64,000 bases of DNA. Source: Reticulitermes lucifugus (lineage: Eukaryota; Arthropoda; Insecta; Blattodea; Rhinotermitidae). Shown piece by piece: positions 36,456 through 49,450 of this stretch. The notes beneath the pieces are model-generated. The model was not told where the DNA came from. It saw only the letters and a list, made by a program, of their open reading frames with translations, and did not search any database. Position 1 is the first letter of the stretch. Every line of letters starts with the position of its first letter. A program made the position numbers and the translations under genes. Location: the NCBI GenBank assembly GCA_026260175.1, contig JAKCWW010000233.1:40015-104014 (forward strand), written 5' to 3'.

Positions 36456-36709
36456 GTGTGAAATGTTTAAAATAATAAGTTTCCTGGGGTCCTGGATGGC
36501 TGTAACATACAATTCGCAGTATGGGCACTGTGACCCGAGTTCTGTCAGTGGTACTATAGCATTTTAGACATGTAGTGCATAGTGTGAAGGTACGTACTCT
36601 CTACACGACAGTCGCAGATGTGTGTGAATCTGTAGCCTTGATTACAAGTAAGGAGGTGACATAATTGTAATGGAAATAACTATGTTGTATGCAAATAAGG
36701 AATGGGTGT

Positions 36710-36715
36710 AATAAA
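36710..36715 (+). promoter_or_regulatory. Candidate polyadenylation signal for the UQCC2-METTL15 transcript
   Basis: AATAAA lies 255 bp after the METTL15 stop, the first canonical signal in the downstream sequence I scanned. The tract between is unique-looking 3' UTR. Confidence 0.45.
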
Positions 36716-37639
36716 TTATAAACATGTTATTAATCACTTATGAAAATGCAGTGACTGTGAGTTTATTATAGATCTGTGTACACATGAAACCCAAAATCAA
36801 ATTTTTAGCACAGGTTCTGTGTTAATATGTGCTGTAAGAAACACACATTGTTTAAAAAGTTGAATACTGTTATTACTTTTCACAGCCATATAGCATGCCT
36901 GAACTGTAAATTTCTGCATAATCTTCACAGTAAATGGTTCACTGTGTATATATATATATATATACAAACAATGGTAACAAATATGAATATATAAATATAT
37001 CATATAAAATATAACAAGTTAGTGATTGTAGCAAAGGTAAGTTATACGTGAGTGAAAGCCACTGACATCCCTTTCTAAGTTGGCTTCTGTCTTAGCAATA
37101 ATAAAGTGGAAGATACAGTTCATAGCCACATTATGGCATAACTGCAACTCTCAACCTGCTACATATTTCCTTTTCTATTAGCTGGTGATTGACAGTAAGC
37201 AGTCCATTTGTGTGTTCCAGTCTCCAATACCTACAAAATTGTCACTGACATGGTGTTAAGCACCAGAACCAGTCCTGAACATTGCATAAACCAGTCACAC
37301 AGCTGTCAAAAAAATGATCTGCACAATGTTCTATTATAATGAAGTTCCAGTACAAGTAACCAACTCCAAGAAGCAGACTTATTCCTTGGATGCTAATCAA
37401 GAAATAAAATTTAAAAAGTGGCAAGAATAAATAGGGAAAATGTTGCCTAGAAGACAGTACTACACTGTACAGATGTAGCAGAGATAAAAAATATTGGGAA
37501 ATACCTATATAGAATTAGATATAAATAGGAAAATGAGGTCAGTAAGTCACAGCCCAAGCTGCTAGGGAGGAGAATAGTGTAGTAGTAAAATTAGAGAGTA
37601 TACCATTGTATGAGTAAACAGGTATACATGTAAGAAATC

Positions 37640-37745
37640 TGTGCTCAGCAAGAACCTGGTGTTACCAGAATGGATTCATGTGTAGAACAAGCCACAACCA
37701 GCTCATCACCATTGTTCACAAGAACCTGCCACTGGTTCCTATCTT
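37640..37745 (-). mobile_element. LINE 3' end fragment
   Basis: Short match to the family at 33290 and 57190 (CACCATTGTTCACAAGAACC ... CTATCTTGAACCACATGAAT). Confidence 0.4.
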
Positions 37746-37779
37746 GAACCACATGAATCCACTGTTCACGACAACAATT

Positions 37780-37946
37780 TTAACCCTTAGGAGCTGCAAT
37801 TAAGTGCCCACTGTACTCCGCAAAAGACCCAGGATTTAAATGGCTGCTTATTACTTTGCATGTTCTTGGCAACAACTGCAGTGGACATTTGGTTTTCTTA
37901 GCATCATGCTGTGTGTCGACTAGTACTTTCAGCACCAAAGGGTTAA
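37780..37946 (+). mobile_element. piggyBac-type MITE family P, copy 3
   Basis: TTAA at both ends, left end CCCTTAGGAGC (decayed), right end inverted CCCTTTGGTGCTG. The internal sequence matches copies 1 and 2. Confidence 0.75.
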
Positions 37947-40900
37947 ATTTTAAACACCACCACAATAATGATTTCTTACTAATCATCATGTTATCACAAC
38001 ATTTTACCCCACCCTTACTTAGTTGATTCATTAACGAAAGCTGAGAAACATGTCGCTCATACCATATTCAAGAAGTCATAAAGGCTGCCCAAATGAATGA
38101 GTCCAATGTGACAGATGTTACAAATCTGTCAATGATGCAACATAAACCTCAACCAGTTGCAACTGCATACTCATTGAAGCCCATAAACACACAAGAATTG
38201 CACACAGCTTTCCAATCCTTCAATGCCTCACAGAGTATAAGATTAATGCTGCATTGAGGTGCAGAATATTCCGAGTAGGGTAACAGTTACGTTTGCTGAG
38301 GGGCCAATCAGTGGCTTTTACATCAAATATGCAAGAAAAGATAAATACACAAATGCTCAAGCTGAAACTAGCAAAGCACTACTGGAAACCACAGCAAGCT
38401 GGCCTCCTTTCTCACTTTCTATTATTCATTTAGAATAAAGACCATTTCATCATTTTCTGACAATATAACAAAATAAAAAGTATAATGCAGGCATGAAGAT
38501 AAATACACTTTTACACAATACAAATACATGAAATGGTAAAACACTGGTTTATGGCTAACCAATTATAGATCCTGATGATTCTAAGGTTTTCATTCTTCTG
38601 GTATGTGAATGATGACCTCAAAAACTGCACTACTACAAAAGCATAAATCTTGTGTGATTATTTTCTTGATTAACATTTTCATACAACCACTTTGTAACAC
38701 AGTATGAACATGATTTGTTGTAACATAATCCTGAACAGTAAAAGAATCAAATGTCCATTTTGGCTTCCTTATTTAGGATAAAGGCTGTCCTAATTTTAAA
38801 TTAATGTTATGCATTTCACCTTAGTCACTGCATTACAAACGTGCACTCAACTGCATGATTCATGTAAGAAATCATCATCAATAACTGAAAAAGACATCCA
38901 AGAGAGCTACTGGCCTCAACTGACATGAGAACGAACATTTTGTCAGAAATGAACCTACAGTTCAATCCCTGTGCCTTGTGATTAGAATATAAAGCATCCC
39001 ACTAATTTAAAGGCAAGAACAAATTATTTTTAAAACATAACCCAAGTAATATAAAACCGCTCCTGTTGATAAAAGTAACACAGCAGCTGTATGTGAAACT
39101 CTGCTTTTATATTTGCCATGGTCATAGTGAATAAAGTGTCTGTTACATCAAATGTAAATCCTGTCCATTACAGTTGAATGGTTGCTGATTGTTTACTTTA
39201 TTGGACTTAACTGCTCCATATCCCGTAAATACTTTCCACAGCACCCTTTTAAACTCGTTTCATATATATACATAAAACTGAACTCCATAATTAGTGCAGT
39301 AAAAGTTCTCAAAGTTATGGAAATACAATGATCAGTGGCAAATAAAATTCAAACACACACGACTGACAGCATTAGTATCCAAGCCAAAGTAGAGTTTCTG
39401 TTTCTATTTAATCCAAAAATGGACTGTGTTATCCAAAGCAGCAGCATTTAACGCAGCATGTGCATTGTACTTATGTTGTCAAGGCCCCCGACCACAAGAC
39501 TCAGCCATGACCCAAACAGAACAAAATGTCCTCTGTCATCTGCTTCGTTAGTTTGGCAACAGGTAATATTTGGCGTTCATGTATGTAGTTCTTTCAACCA
39601 AACATGCATGATGTGTGGTATCTATAAATGCTGTAGCAACTGTTAAGAAAGTGCAATGGGTTAAATTGTCACTTCCTCTGAAATTCAGATACTTTTTTAT
39701 GGTTTACAATTTCTTTACCATTGTAATATTAAGAAAATCTGACAAAAAAAAAGGCCTGTCACAACCAGGAACCATTCACTTTGTACATAAAATCAGACAA
39801 AATACAGTGAATTCAAAAAATGATGCAATGGCCTATCCACAGAACTTTGCTGTACTAAGCCGCATTTAGCATTAACAGTTGTTACTGATATTACTACAAT
39901 ATATCTACTTATAATTTTTAATCAATTGTGAAATAATAACACCTCCATAACATGTTTTTCAGACATTATGAAGTTTGCACTTAAGGCTGTGCTAGAGTGC
40001 CATCTTTTCATAACAGACAGTAGCCACATGTTCCTCTGTGATCTTTCTTTGACCAAATAATGCATCTTATACCCCAAAGAAGCTATAAAAGTAAGATAAA
40101 CCTGCAACTTTCTGCCACTCAAATGAAGTTCAAAAGGGCAGATAGGGTGATATTTAAAGATGTCTCCAACTGATTATGTTATGGGAATGATAAACAAATG
40201 CACAGTTAAACTTACAATATACACACTTTTGAATTTGTCTTTGTAAGAAACATGCTGTGTTATGCAGTGGTTAATACACAAATTTATTGTCATATTGACG
40301 GAATTCTGGACATGATTAGTAATTTATAACAACCCTCTTCTACAGTACTTTATATTGGTCCCATCAGATACTGTATTTGGAGAAAATAATTTGCTCCCTC
40401 ATAATTGCTTTCTTGTTCCCTTATTATATTTTAAAATAATTTAATGCCTTAGATGAAAATAATCCACCATGAGATGTAAGTAATCCCCCCGCCCTCCAAA
40501 AACAAAAATCATAGCCCACAGAGATGGACTGCAAATACAGAATAACTCTGAAATACTGGCCATCACAATCACCATCCCCTCATCTGCAAGTACAGGTCAG
40601 GATGTTGTGATCCACAGACAGACTTGGGAGCCACTGCTGCAGTCATGACTCTGGCACAACCCTGTGTTCTTAATTCTGCACATATTTTATCAAGACCACA
40701 CACTGTGCAGTTGCGTGATGGTACACACTGCCCTAGGTGTCTCAACATTAACAAGTTCAACAAGTGGCTAAACATGATAACAACATTGTGATAACAGCTA
40801 AATATGAATAAGCATGTGCTCATTTGCAATAAATATATTTCACTATTATATACTTATTAACTATTTTTTGTGGACTTCATTTAACAAATGTATATGTGTA

Positions 40901-41051
40901 CCAATAGGTACAACTCATAAATAAAATCATTGCCATGACAAGATAGAAAATTGAATAATTGAAATGTCTTTCCTCCAGGAATGCATCCTTAGCATTCAAC
41001 AACATACTTCTGTATCTTCAAAGCAACAAATAATTGTTTGATATTTTATAT

Positions 41052-41213
41052 CAGGGGTTTACAAATTTTCCAAAAAACTAGCATCCACCTCAAAATTCCA
41101 GGCACAAGGAGAGTGACATGACGCAAATCCCATACTGAGGACCCGCAAACATTAGGAGTCACTGTACAAATTGTAGTCGCCATTGTGACCTGGTGCCCAT
41201 GATTTGTGCATTC
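41052..41213. mobile_element. hAT-type MITE family H, copy 1
   Basis: Starts CAGGGGTTTACAAATTTTC and shares CCTCAAAATTCCAGGCAC, GAGTGACATGACGCAA and ACTGAGGACCC with copies at 42028, 49297 and 58160. Confidence 0.6.
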
Positions 41214-41441
41214 ATTATATATCAAAACTGAGGATGGCATAAAAAATACCATGAAACTCTTATTAATCATGCAAATTTCTTGACAAAATAAGAATGGTGC
41301 ATTATTCCCTTCAGAATGAACTTTCAAGTGAACCACAACTCAATGTAAAATTCTCCAACAAGAATTTTACCCACCTTCTTGGAGCTCTTATGAAACAATC
41401 AGGAAGACATGCCAACATTCACATACATTAATAGAACATTG

Positions 41442-41727
41442 AAAAGATAAAGTTGTCCCTCTCCACACCATGAAGAAGAAATAGAGGCATAGCTCCATTC
41501 ATTCTTAAACCATGGCAATAAATGGAGGTGAGTGGTGAACTTCATGCCCCTGCCACTTTACCCCCAGGGAAACAAAAAAAACAGTGCTCACTGAAGGGGT
41601 GGCTGGGTGCGTCCCACAGCTGGTCTGGACATTTTAAGGGAGAAAAAACCTCTTGTCCCTGCCAGGAATTTAACCCCAGATCGTCCAGCCTGTAGCCTAT
41701 CACTATACTAAGCTATCCCAGCTCCCT
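41442..41727 (-). mobile_element. SINE family A copy
   Basis: Runs from AAGATAAAGTTGTCCCT to the head GGAGCTGGGATAGCTTAG on the minus strand. Target duplication not visible. Confidence 0.65.
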
Positions 41728-42027
41728 CCAGAATATCGAAGCTTGTGTCAAATTTGCTACTATGCTACTACAGATTTTTTTTAATAGGTGTACGTCAATT
41801 TCCTGGCATTCTATTCACAATTCTTAAACATAAAATTTGTTTCTTTTAACCTTTCCTGCATCATAAGAATTTACTAAAATTCTTAATCCCTGATCACTTT
41901 TCCATTAATTTCATATTTTGGTTCTTCTTTCACTCATTAAAAGCCCAGAACACTAAAAGCCACTACTTCCAGCAAGTCATTCACAGGAACTAAAATAATA
42001 GCAACATAAATGAACAGCAGATTGTAG

Positions 42028-42178
42028 CTGGCATGCACAGATTTTCAAAAGAATCGAGAAGTCGCCTCAAAATTCTAGGTGCCAGAAGAGTGACATGAGG
42101 CAAGTTCAATACTGAGGACCCCACCATACAAAATATAGTTGCCTGGGCTACCTCGTGCCTGGGATTTGTGCACCCCTG
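42028..42178. mobile_element. hAT-type MITE family H, copy 2
   Basis: Right end inverted CAGGGGTGCACAAATCCCAGG. The interior matches copy 1. Confidence 0.65.
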
Positions 42179-42426
42179 GACTGTGACATATACCACATAC
42201 AACACAAAGGGGCAGGAAGGCACTCACAGAATATGTCAGAAATAACAAACTAGAGAAAATCTCAGGTATGGAATATATCATATATGACACAGGAAGAGTT
42301 AACATGAGACTCTTGTAGATTGTTTCATTGCTCCATCTTGTTTACTCATAAACAGTTATTTGTGTATGTATATAAAACTGTAAACATGTTCAAACACATT
42401 AGGCATACTAGTATTTTTGAGTCACA

Positions 42427-42665
42427 TTAACCTTTAAACGATCAGGTTGATATTTAAATTTTTGGGCATAATTTATGAAAAATGTATTATTTGATTAAAG
42501 ATATAAACTATGAAATAAATCGCATTTTGTGGAAAACAAAACGGAGATTATGTAGCTTGTCTTAAAAATGTGGCAAATTTCCTAGTTGCGTAAAAATATA
42601 AAATCAATTTCTATGGGTGATTTTTACATGTTTGCATATACAAATACAGGCCGTTTAGAGGTTAA
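42427..42665. mobile_element. TTAA-flanked MITE, second type
   Basis: 239 bp with TTAA on both sides. Ends are CCTTTAAACGATCAGG and, inverted, CCTCTAAACGGCCTG. AT-rich, noncoding. TTAA target suggests piggyBac-type mobilisation. Confidence 0.55.
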
Positions 42666-42883
42666 CAGAAAACACCTAAAAATGTCAACATAACAAGCTA
42701 TAAATAAAGCAGGCAATTCTACACAATTTCATTGTTACTACCAAACAGGGTTTCTCTAAGAAGGCAAATTTTTATGATGCCTCTTAAGTATGTGATTAAG
42801 CATGCTTGAATTAGATATGTAAGTAGTTTAGAATAAATAACAAATACTGTACAATACAAAGTGATAGATGACAGAAGATACAA

Positions 42884-43173
42884 AGGTAAGAGTAAAGTTG
42901 TCCTTGTGGTTAATTAAGCACGACATGATGCAGATATATGGGGAAGCGTAGTTATAGCTCTATGTGTCCTTACCCTCAGCATTAGATGGAGGAACATTTC
43001 ACCCTGAAGGAAAAAGTCCTGGTACCCAGTGAATAGGGGTCTGGATAAGACAAAGAATCAGTCTGGATGCTGCACAGAAGAGAAAATCTCTGTCCCTGCC
43101 AGTAACCAAACCCCAATTCCTTGGTCATCCAGGTCATACCCCAGTCACTATGCTGACTGACCTATTCCTGCTG
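42884..43173 (-). mobile_element. SINE family A copy, diverged
   Basis: Family layout is recognisable (GTAAAGTTGTCCTTG ... CCAGTCACTATGCTGACTGAC), with more substitutions than the 23555 copy. Confidence 0.55.
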
Positions 43174-44068
43174 TGTGAGAAAAAGTGGTCAATTATGTTG
43201 CAAGTGCAAAGAAGCACGTGAAAAAATATTACTCTGAGCGATAACGGCCTGAACAGCCTGTCATTTGTATTCATGTCTTAAACAATAAAATGTGAATGTA
43301 CAAATCTGTAAGACTTACATATATTTTCAAAGTAGTACAATATTTAGTTCTGAATGAAATAAGGTTGAATATCAACAGTAACAAGCTATCTAGATCAATG
43401 TTACTTTCATCAATAAATGTTTTCAAACCACATACACTATTCATTGCATATCGGTCTTACCAGCTCAAAACAAGCACAGAAAGTGTATCATAGGGTTACA
43501 GGTGTAGTGACCACTCACATTTAGTGAGGTTATGCCCAAGAATAAGCATACCCATATTTATGTCACAACCCACTTACTGTAAGTCAGAGAGTTAGTCCCA
43601 CAAACAAATGTTTTACATTATCCATTAATCCTTTCCACTATCTATTATTTTTTTAATTCTACATATTTCCCACTCCAATTTTTTTAGTAAAAACTGCTTA
43701 TTAGCTGTTGTCACACAAGGAAACTTTAAGTTAAACTGAAAAATCAGTTTAAATTGTTTGTGCTCCACTGTATACCAAAGATCATAGATGCTGCACAGAA
43801 GCCACAGATATGAACTGAATGTTTGCCCTGTAGGTGGCAGGAAACTACAGTAAATGGTGATATCAACACTGCTGACATATGAGTGAAGAGAGTTAACAAA
43901 TGTGCTAACTGTTCAGTCACAATTATTTTTGCTTACAGTCTGAATGTTCAGTATCAGTAAAAATGTACCTGTCCAAAATCTTGTTCATGAATTGTGTTTT
44001 CATACCATTCTATTTCACAGTACTAATGCAAAGAATGCTGGTAGGTGTTTAGAACTTTATTACACAAC

Positions 44069-44333
44069 TACTAAATCTTCATTTCACACTGTTGACACCG
44101 TGCATCTTCGTCATATTAAATTAGGTTATAGACCAACTGATGCACANNNNNNNNNNNNNNNNNNNNNNCTTTATTATTAAAATTGTTAAAATTGTACCCC
44201 TACACGTGTTTCGATCCTAGGATCATCGTCAGGGTTTCCCGTGTAGGGGTACAATTTTAATAATAAAGCTACTTAAAAAGTGGTTTTAGTGTGCATCAGT
44301 TGGTCTATAACCTAATTTAATACTAAATCTTCA
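44069..44333. mobile_element. Foldback element with hammerhead core and 13 bp target duplication
   Basis: TACTAAATCTTCA occurs at 44069-44081 and 44321-44333. The 239 bp between them form nested inverted repeats: ATTAAATTAGGTTATAGACC...GATGCACA at 44115-44146 mirrored at 44289-44320, and CTTTATTATTAAAATT...GTACCCCTACACG mirrored around 44240-44270. The 22 N at 44147-44168 fall in one arm. A hammerhead motif occupies the centre. No coding capacity, so it must be non-autonomous, probably a PLE-end derivative. Confidence 0.75.
44197..44234 (-). ncRNA. Hammerhead ribozyme motif
   Basis: The minus strand has ACC, CTGACGA, stem II GATC/GATC with loop CTAG, GAAA, stem III palindrome CACGTG, TA, GGGGT. 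All invariant core positions fit (the seventh position is free). Confidence 0.78.
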
Positions 44334-44910
44334 GTACCCAACATAATTCAGTTTTAAACAAATTAGTTGGATGATCTAACCAGCTGTATCTGTGCATGAT
44401 CATTCTGTGGGCTACCATATCTTACACTATCCAAAAAATATTCTTTGCATATTTCCAGTTCACCACTAATTGAATGGTCAGCCTGAAACTGAAAAATAAA
44501 CTGCAAACATATAGTGCCATTAAGGACCTTTTATGTGTATGATACTAAAAAAGTAAATACACTTAAAAATAATATGGCTTCCTGCCCCTGCTTTCTATCT
44601 CTAGCCAGCCCTAGAACTTTTCCTACACAACACTGTTAAAATAATGGATTACTGAATACAAGGATTATTGTACGTAGGATTATCAAAGTAATAAATTTTT
44701 AAAACATGAACGAATGAGAAACAACAGCCACACCACAGTGCGTTCTTCTCTACAGTCATTTCTTTGACCCATATTTTCACCAATACTGCATATCAATTTT
44801 TTGTGCAGAATTTTCTTTATCACATACAGTGTTCTGCATGATGCCTTTATAATGTATATTCACTGTCTCTGAAATGTTAATACTTATTACTGCACTTATA
44901 CTTTTAAAGA

Positions 44911-45212
44911 GGTAAAGGTAAAAAAGTAAAGTTGTCCTTGTCCATGCCATGAAGGCATGGAGGGTTAGCAGATGTATAGTTCCACTCATTCTTAACCTTG
45001 GCACTAGATGGAAGTGAGTGGTTAACTGCACGCTCCGGACGCCTTACCCCCCAGGAAAGAACCATGGTACCCACTGAACAGGGGGCTGGGTGGGCCCCAG
45101 AACCGGTCTGGACACTTTAGAGAAGAGAAAATCTCTTGCCCATACTGAGATTGAAACCCTCTGTCCAGCTCATAGCCTAGTAGCTACACTTCCTACACTA
45201 TCCTGGCTCCTT
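44911..45212 (-). mobile_element. SINE family A copy, full-length
   Basis: The 3' end at 44911 (GGTAAAGGTAAAAAAGTAAA) and the head at 45212 (GGAGCCAGGATAGTGTAGG on minus) are both retained. Confidence 0.65.
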
Positions 45213-45876
45213 GTTTAAACAGTAATGTTCAGTTATACATTAAATGTATTTATCTTTTCACATTAACAATTGAAACAAACATTTTGAATTAATATTATGT
45301 GCTTATTTTATTTAAGCATGTTTCTTTACTTGCATATGTGCAGTACTTCTTCCTTTCACTGTTGTATACCCACCACTATCAGCAGAATATCACACTATAT
45401 GTTTATATTACAGACACATTTAGTTTCAGAAATAGTAATACAACTGCCAAAATTTGTATCTTTCAAAGAGAATGAAATAAATGAGCATTCATTTTCAAAT
45501 GCATTAGTCCAAATGTAAATATCATCCACATTAAGAGATAATTTTACAATCAAATGTGAAATGAAACCATTTTTTCAACATATTACTGGTCACATGTTCA
45601 GCACAGAAGACGGACAATTCTTGAAAGAGGAGTACAGTCATTAAATTTAATGCCCATACTCCATCTTGATATATAGACTAACTTCATGTAATATGAACAA
45701 CTGCATAGATTTCCACTTTTACCTGATGACTCAAAACCAGATTCCAAAACATATTTCTATAACCCAAATGAGATGCTGGACAATGTCCAATATGCTGTAA
45801 ATTCAATAAAATGCCTTTATCACAAACCTTCAGACTTGGCAAACAAAATTCCATCTTGAAAATAACAACTATTTAC

Positions 45877-45944
45877 TTATATATATGTTATGCAGACAAA
45901 TGTACACAGTACTGTGTACATTTGTCTGCATAACATATATATAA
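45877..45944. repeat. Perfect 68 bp palindrome without spacer
   Basis: Two 34-base arms meet at CAGT|ACTG with no mismatch (arm core GTTATGCAGACAAATGTACA). No similarity to the other inverted repeats listed here. Confidence 0.97.
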
Positions 45945-47217
45945 TTAAAAATGTATGGTACAAGTAACGTAAACTATTTACTTCTTGATATATATAAGGT
46001 ACAATCACAAACATCTTTCTTTGGATATGAAATACATACTGTGAATAGTGATTTTTATCCACTCATCAGCTCATTTGGTTCAGATTAATTTTCAGGGATG
46101 TGCTCATAAGAATAGGCACAAAGGATAACACCCAAAATTTATGGTGGACTTCTACTCATACAACAGAAATGTTCTCGACAGTCAGTACCCATTAAGTTAG
46201 GATGAAGTGTCTGTGAGCCATACCTTAGGTTGCAAGGTAATGTAAGCTATGTTGCTTTATTTTGTGCTTCATATCTAGTTTACCTTATTTTTATTATTCT
46301 TGGCATACTTCCATGGTTTAACTTTACAAATTAATACTCATCAGTTATGGCACAGGAAAAGTTATATCCACATACAACAGCTGAGAATGTGAAATAAATA
46401 TACAAATAATAATGTATTTAGTGTATTTACCAACTACATTATTACTACCATCCTGCCATCTCATGCAAACTGTGCAACACATAAAACTGACAATGTTATT
46501 CAATAAGATATGGCACACTTATCACATGACTGTTATTGTATACTGCCCATTACTATTACAAATATGAATAAATTAGGCTTTAATGAGGTCACATATCCAC
46601 TTACACAGAAAATTCATCAGAATTTATGTTTGTGAAATACCAATTAGGCTGCAAATGTGCAGTTTATATAAGAAACACAACACAGAAACCTTTGCAGTAG
46701 AGCAATCTTGCATCACAAGTTGGTATGTAAGACTGATGTTTACAAAGGGCAAAAGAAAACTATACTTGTATGCAGCATTTTCACTTATGTTTCTTTTCAC
46801 CATGTTTAGTTTCACTCAACTTCTGCAAGCGATTGCAAGGTAACTCCTACTCTGATATTTCTGTAATACAATTACTATTTATGCATTTCTGGATTTTGTC
46901 CATTGTCCAGTATTCTGAACACAACACAACATTTTGATAACTCGATGTCCTTCAAGAGGGCTTTATTGCAATACAAATACATTCACAGAATAGAAAGACA
47001 CAAAGTGCATGGCCATCTGCTTGAAGCTCAAGCTTAACAAGTTCAAAATGTACTGGAATGATCAACTGGTGGTACAAACACACTGTTATAAGGAAGGCAT
47101 GACTGAAGTGAGACGTGTAGACTGTCCTGTGTGCTGACAAAATTATATTTAATGGAGGTATGAAGGAAAGTGTGTTCAAAAGCTATTTTGTTAGTCTGAT
47201 GTTCCTGTGTCTTTTTA

Positions 47218-47485
47218 CAGCAGGTCCCCAACTTGCTACGGGCTGGACAGTCCAGGGATCAAATCCTGGTGGGGGCGAGATTTTCCGCACCCATCCAGAC
47301 AGGCCTTGGGGCTCACCCAGCCTCATGTATAATGGGTACCAGGTCTCTCTCCTGGAGGTAAGGCAACCAGGGTGTGACACTGACCACCCATCCCCATCTA
47401 GCGCCGAGGTTAAAGAAAGAGTAGAGCTATACCTCTACTCTCCTTCTGGGCCTTCATGGCCTGTTCTAGAGTGAACTTTACTTTC
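47218..47485 (+). mobile_element. SINE family A copy, plus orientation
   Basis: The head carries GTCCAGGGATCAAATCCTGG (B box), and the 3' end reads GCCTTCATGG...GAACTTTACTTTC. Confidence 0.6.
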
Positions 47486-49104
47486 ATGGCCAATGAATGA
47501 TAACAGATCTTTCTAATGGCAGGTGGCCCCCCACGTTTTCAGCTGTGATTAGAAAGAGATCTAGTTTGTGAAACAGCATATTGTGTTCAGGCTATCAAAC
47601 AATGGGCAAATTCCAGACACTCTGCAATCCTAAAAAAATCATTGTATATGAATAACCATTTTTATCACTATTTCAGCAATTATTACAAACATGTTCTGGC
47701 AAAATGGAAAAGTAACTTCAAACATACTTTTGTGAATAAAGTAAGATAGTAATATTACATGACTTTTTCTGAAAACATGTCTGCTGGTATTCAAAATGAA
47801 AAATTAAAGACAAAACTGTACTGGACCAGCAGATATGAGACTTCTTAGCAACAACAGTTTGTCAGTATGATCACTGGCTGAAGACAGCACTAGTAATATT
47901 ACTGTGAAAAAGTAAAATTGTGAAGTAAATGAGAATGTAAAGAACCTCCAACTTCAGGAACTCAATATACAAAATTTAGCTTGTTCCAAAGCCCTGTAAC
48001 ATACCTCTGAATTAAACAAGGATGTGAATTAAGAACTTTCACTGAATACCTCAACTTGGATGACCGTTTACATAAGTTCTGGGACTAGTTCTGCTGGCTC
48101 ATCCAGTATATTTCAATACTATATGGTGACAAAACATGCCCCTTAGCTGCACTGTTAATACCTCTTCTCTACTGTCTCCAAGTCAACCCCAATTCAGTTC
48201 CTTTAATATGTAAAAGTAATGCATCTCTGGCCAAACAAGCTATTTAGTTACTTGAGGATAAATGTTACAAAGGGATAAAGAAGAAATATAAATATTACTT
48301 CTACATAATTCATGATTACTGTTACATACCTCACAGTTTCCAGAATATAAGTATGTTAATATTCCAAGCCAGGCTGACATTCTCAATATCACATTCCACT
48401 TTTCTGTGAATATAAATTGGTTTAGCAAAAAACAGCTCCACGTGCAATATTTAAGAATTATTTCATAGAAATAGATCAACAAACTTTCCTCACAGAGGTG
48501 GGGGGCCAATGTAATAATGTAGAGAAAACCTTTTTAATGACCCATTATGTGTAGTATTGTCAGGCTTATTGAAATGTTGACTGGTGGAAGTTGGTGCTGG
48601 GTGGCATTCAAGCAAGTAGAAAACAAACTGACTTCTCACAAAACAATTCATTGCTGAAGTCAGGCTGGCACGGCAGCAAGAGATGCACTTCTTCCACCAC
48701 TCTTTGATATGTCAGTGCAACCTGCTGAACCAACATAAGACAGTAGCACAGTTAATGGTCTGGCATCAGTTTCAATGCATGAAAGTCAAAGTATAAAAAC
48801 ACAGCCTCTGGGAAAGGCACATGGAAATTTAGCCTCTCAAATTCTACTTGGCACTGTTAACATTTTGGTAGATTCTTACGGTTTTAAATCCCACGTTTTC
48901 ATCATAAGGCTTACGGATGTTAAAGATGAAATTAGGTTATGTAAGCAGTGAAGAGGAGTATGGACATTCCACACTGCAAGCTTACAACATGTCTCGAAGA
49001 CAGTATATTGGAATTTTACACCACATTTTAAAAATAATTATAGCATAAAATGTAAATGTATGTACACACAGATTCAGTAAGACTTCAAAATTAGCTCCAA
49101 TTAG

Positions 49105-49275
49105 AACTTTCTTATATATTCTTGTTGCCAAGGAAGAAGACACTTCTTGGACAGCTTGACTCTGAAGATGAAGGTGCTATGTCCTTTGAAGTGTTGGGAA
49201 CTAATTACCCAGTGATACAGTATAACATCCCAAATAACTTGAATGTTCAATCAAGAACTTCCCTATCAGAGACAT
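49105..49275 (+). repeat. LINE-tail-like repeat, copy 1
   Basis: Reads LLGQLDSEDEGAMSFEVLGT; a related segment at 52760 reads [21 protein letters not shown] recognise this motif only as a recurring repeat tail; it has no intact gene context. Confidence 0.35.
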
Positions 49276-49296
49276 ATTCAGTAATTTGGAGGTGCA

Positions 49297-49450
49297 CAGG
49301 TGCATAAATCCCGGGTACCAGGTCACCATGCTACTCAATTTTATACAGTGGTACCTAATATTTGTGGATCCTCAGTATGGAACTTCATTCATGTCACCTG
49401 TCTAGCACCTAGAATTTTGAGGTGGCTCCCAAAAAATTTGTACACCCATG
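49297..49450. mobile_element. hAT-type MITE family H, copy 3 (reverse)
   Basis: CAGGTGCATAAATCCC at the left, GGTACCTAATATTTGTGG and CTAGAATTTTGAGGTGGC inside, and ATTTGTACACCCATG at the right. Confidence 0.55.

Noticed and set aside
36480-36560. tRNA-like segment in the METTL15 3' UTR
   Set aside because: The A- and B-box matches are poor and no cloverleaf can be drawn.
47160-47474. Plus-strand 104-codon ORF
   Set aside because: It is a SINE family A copy.
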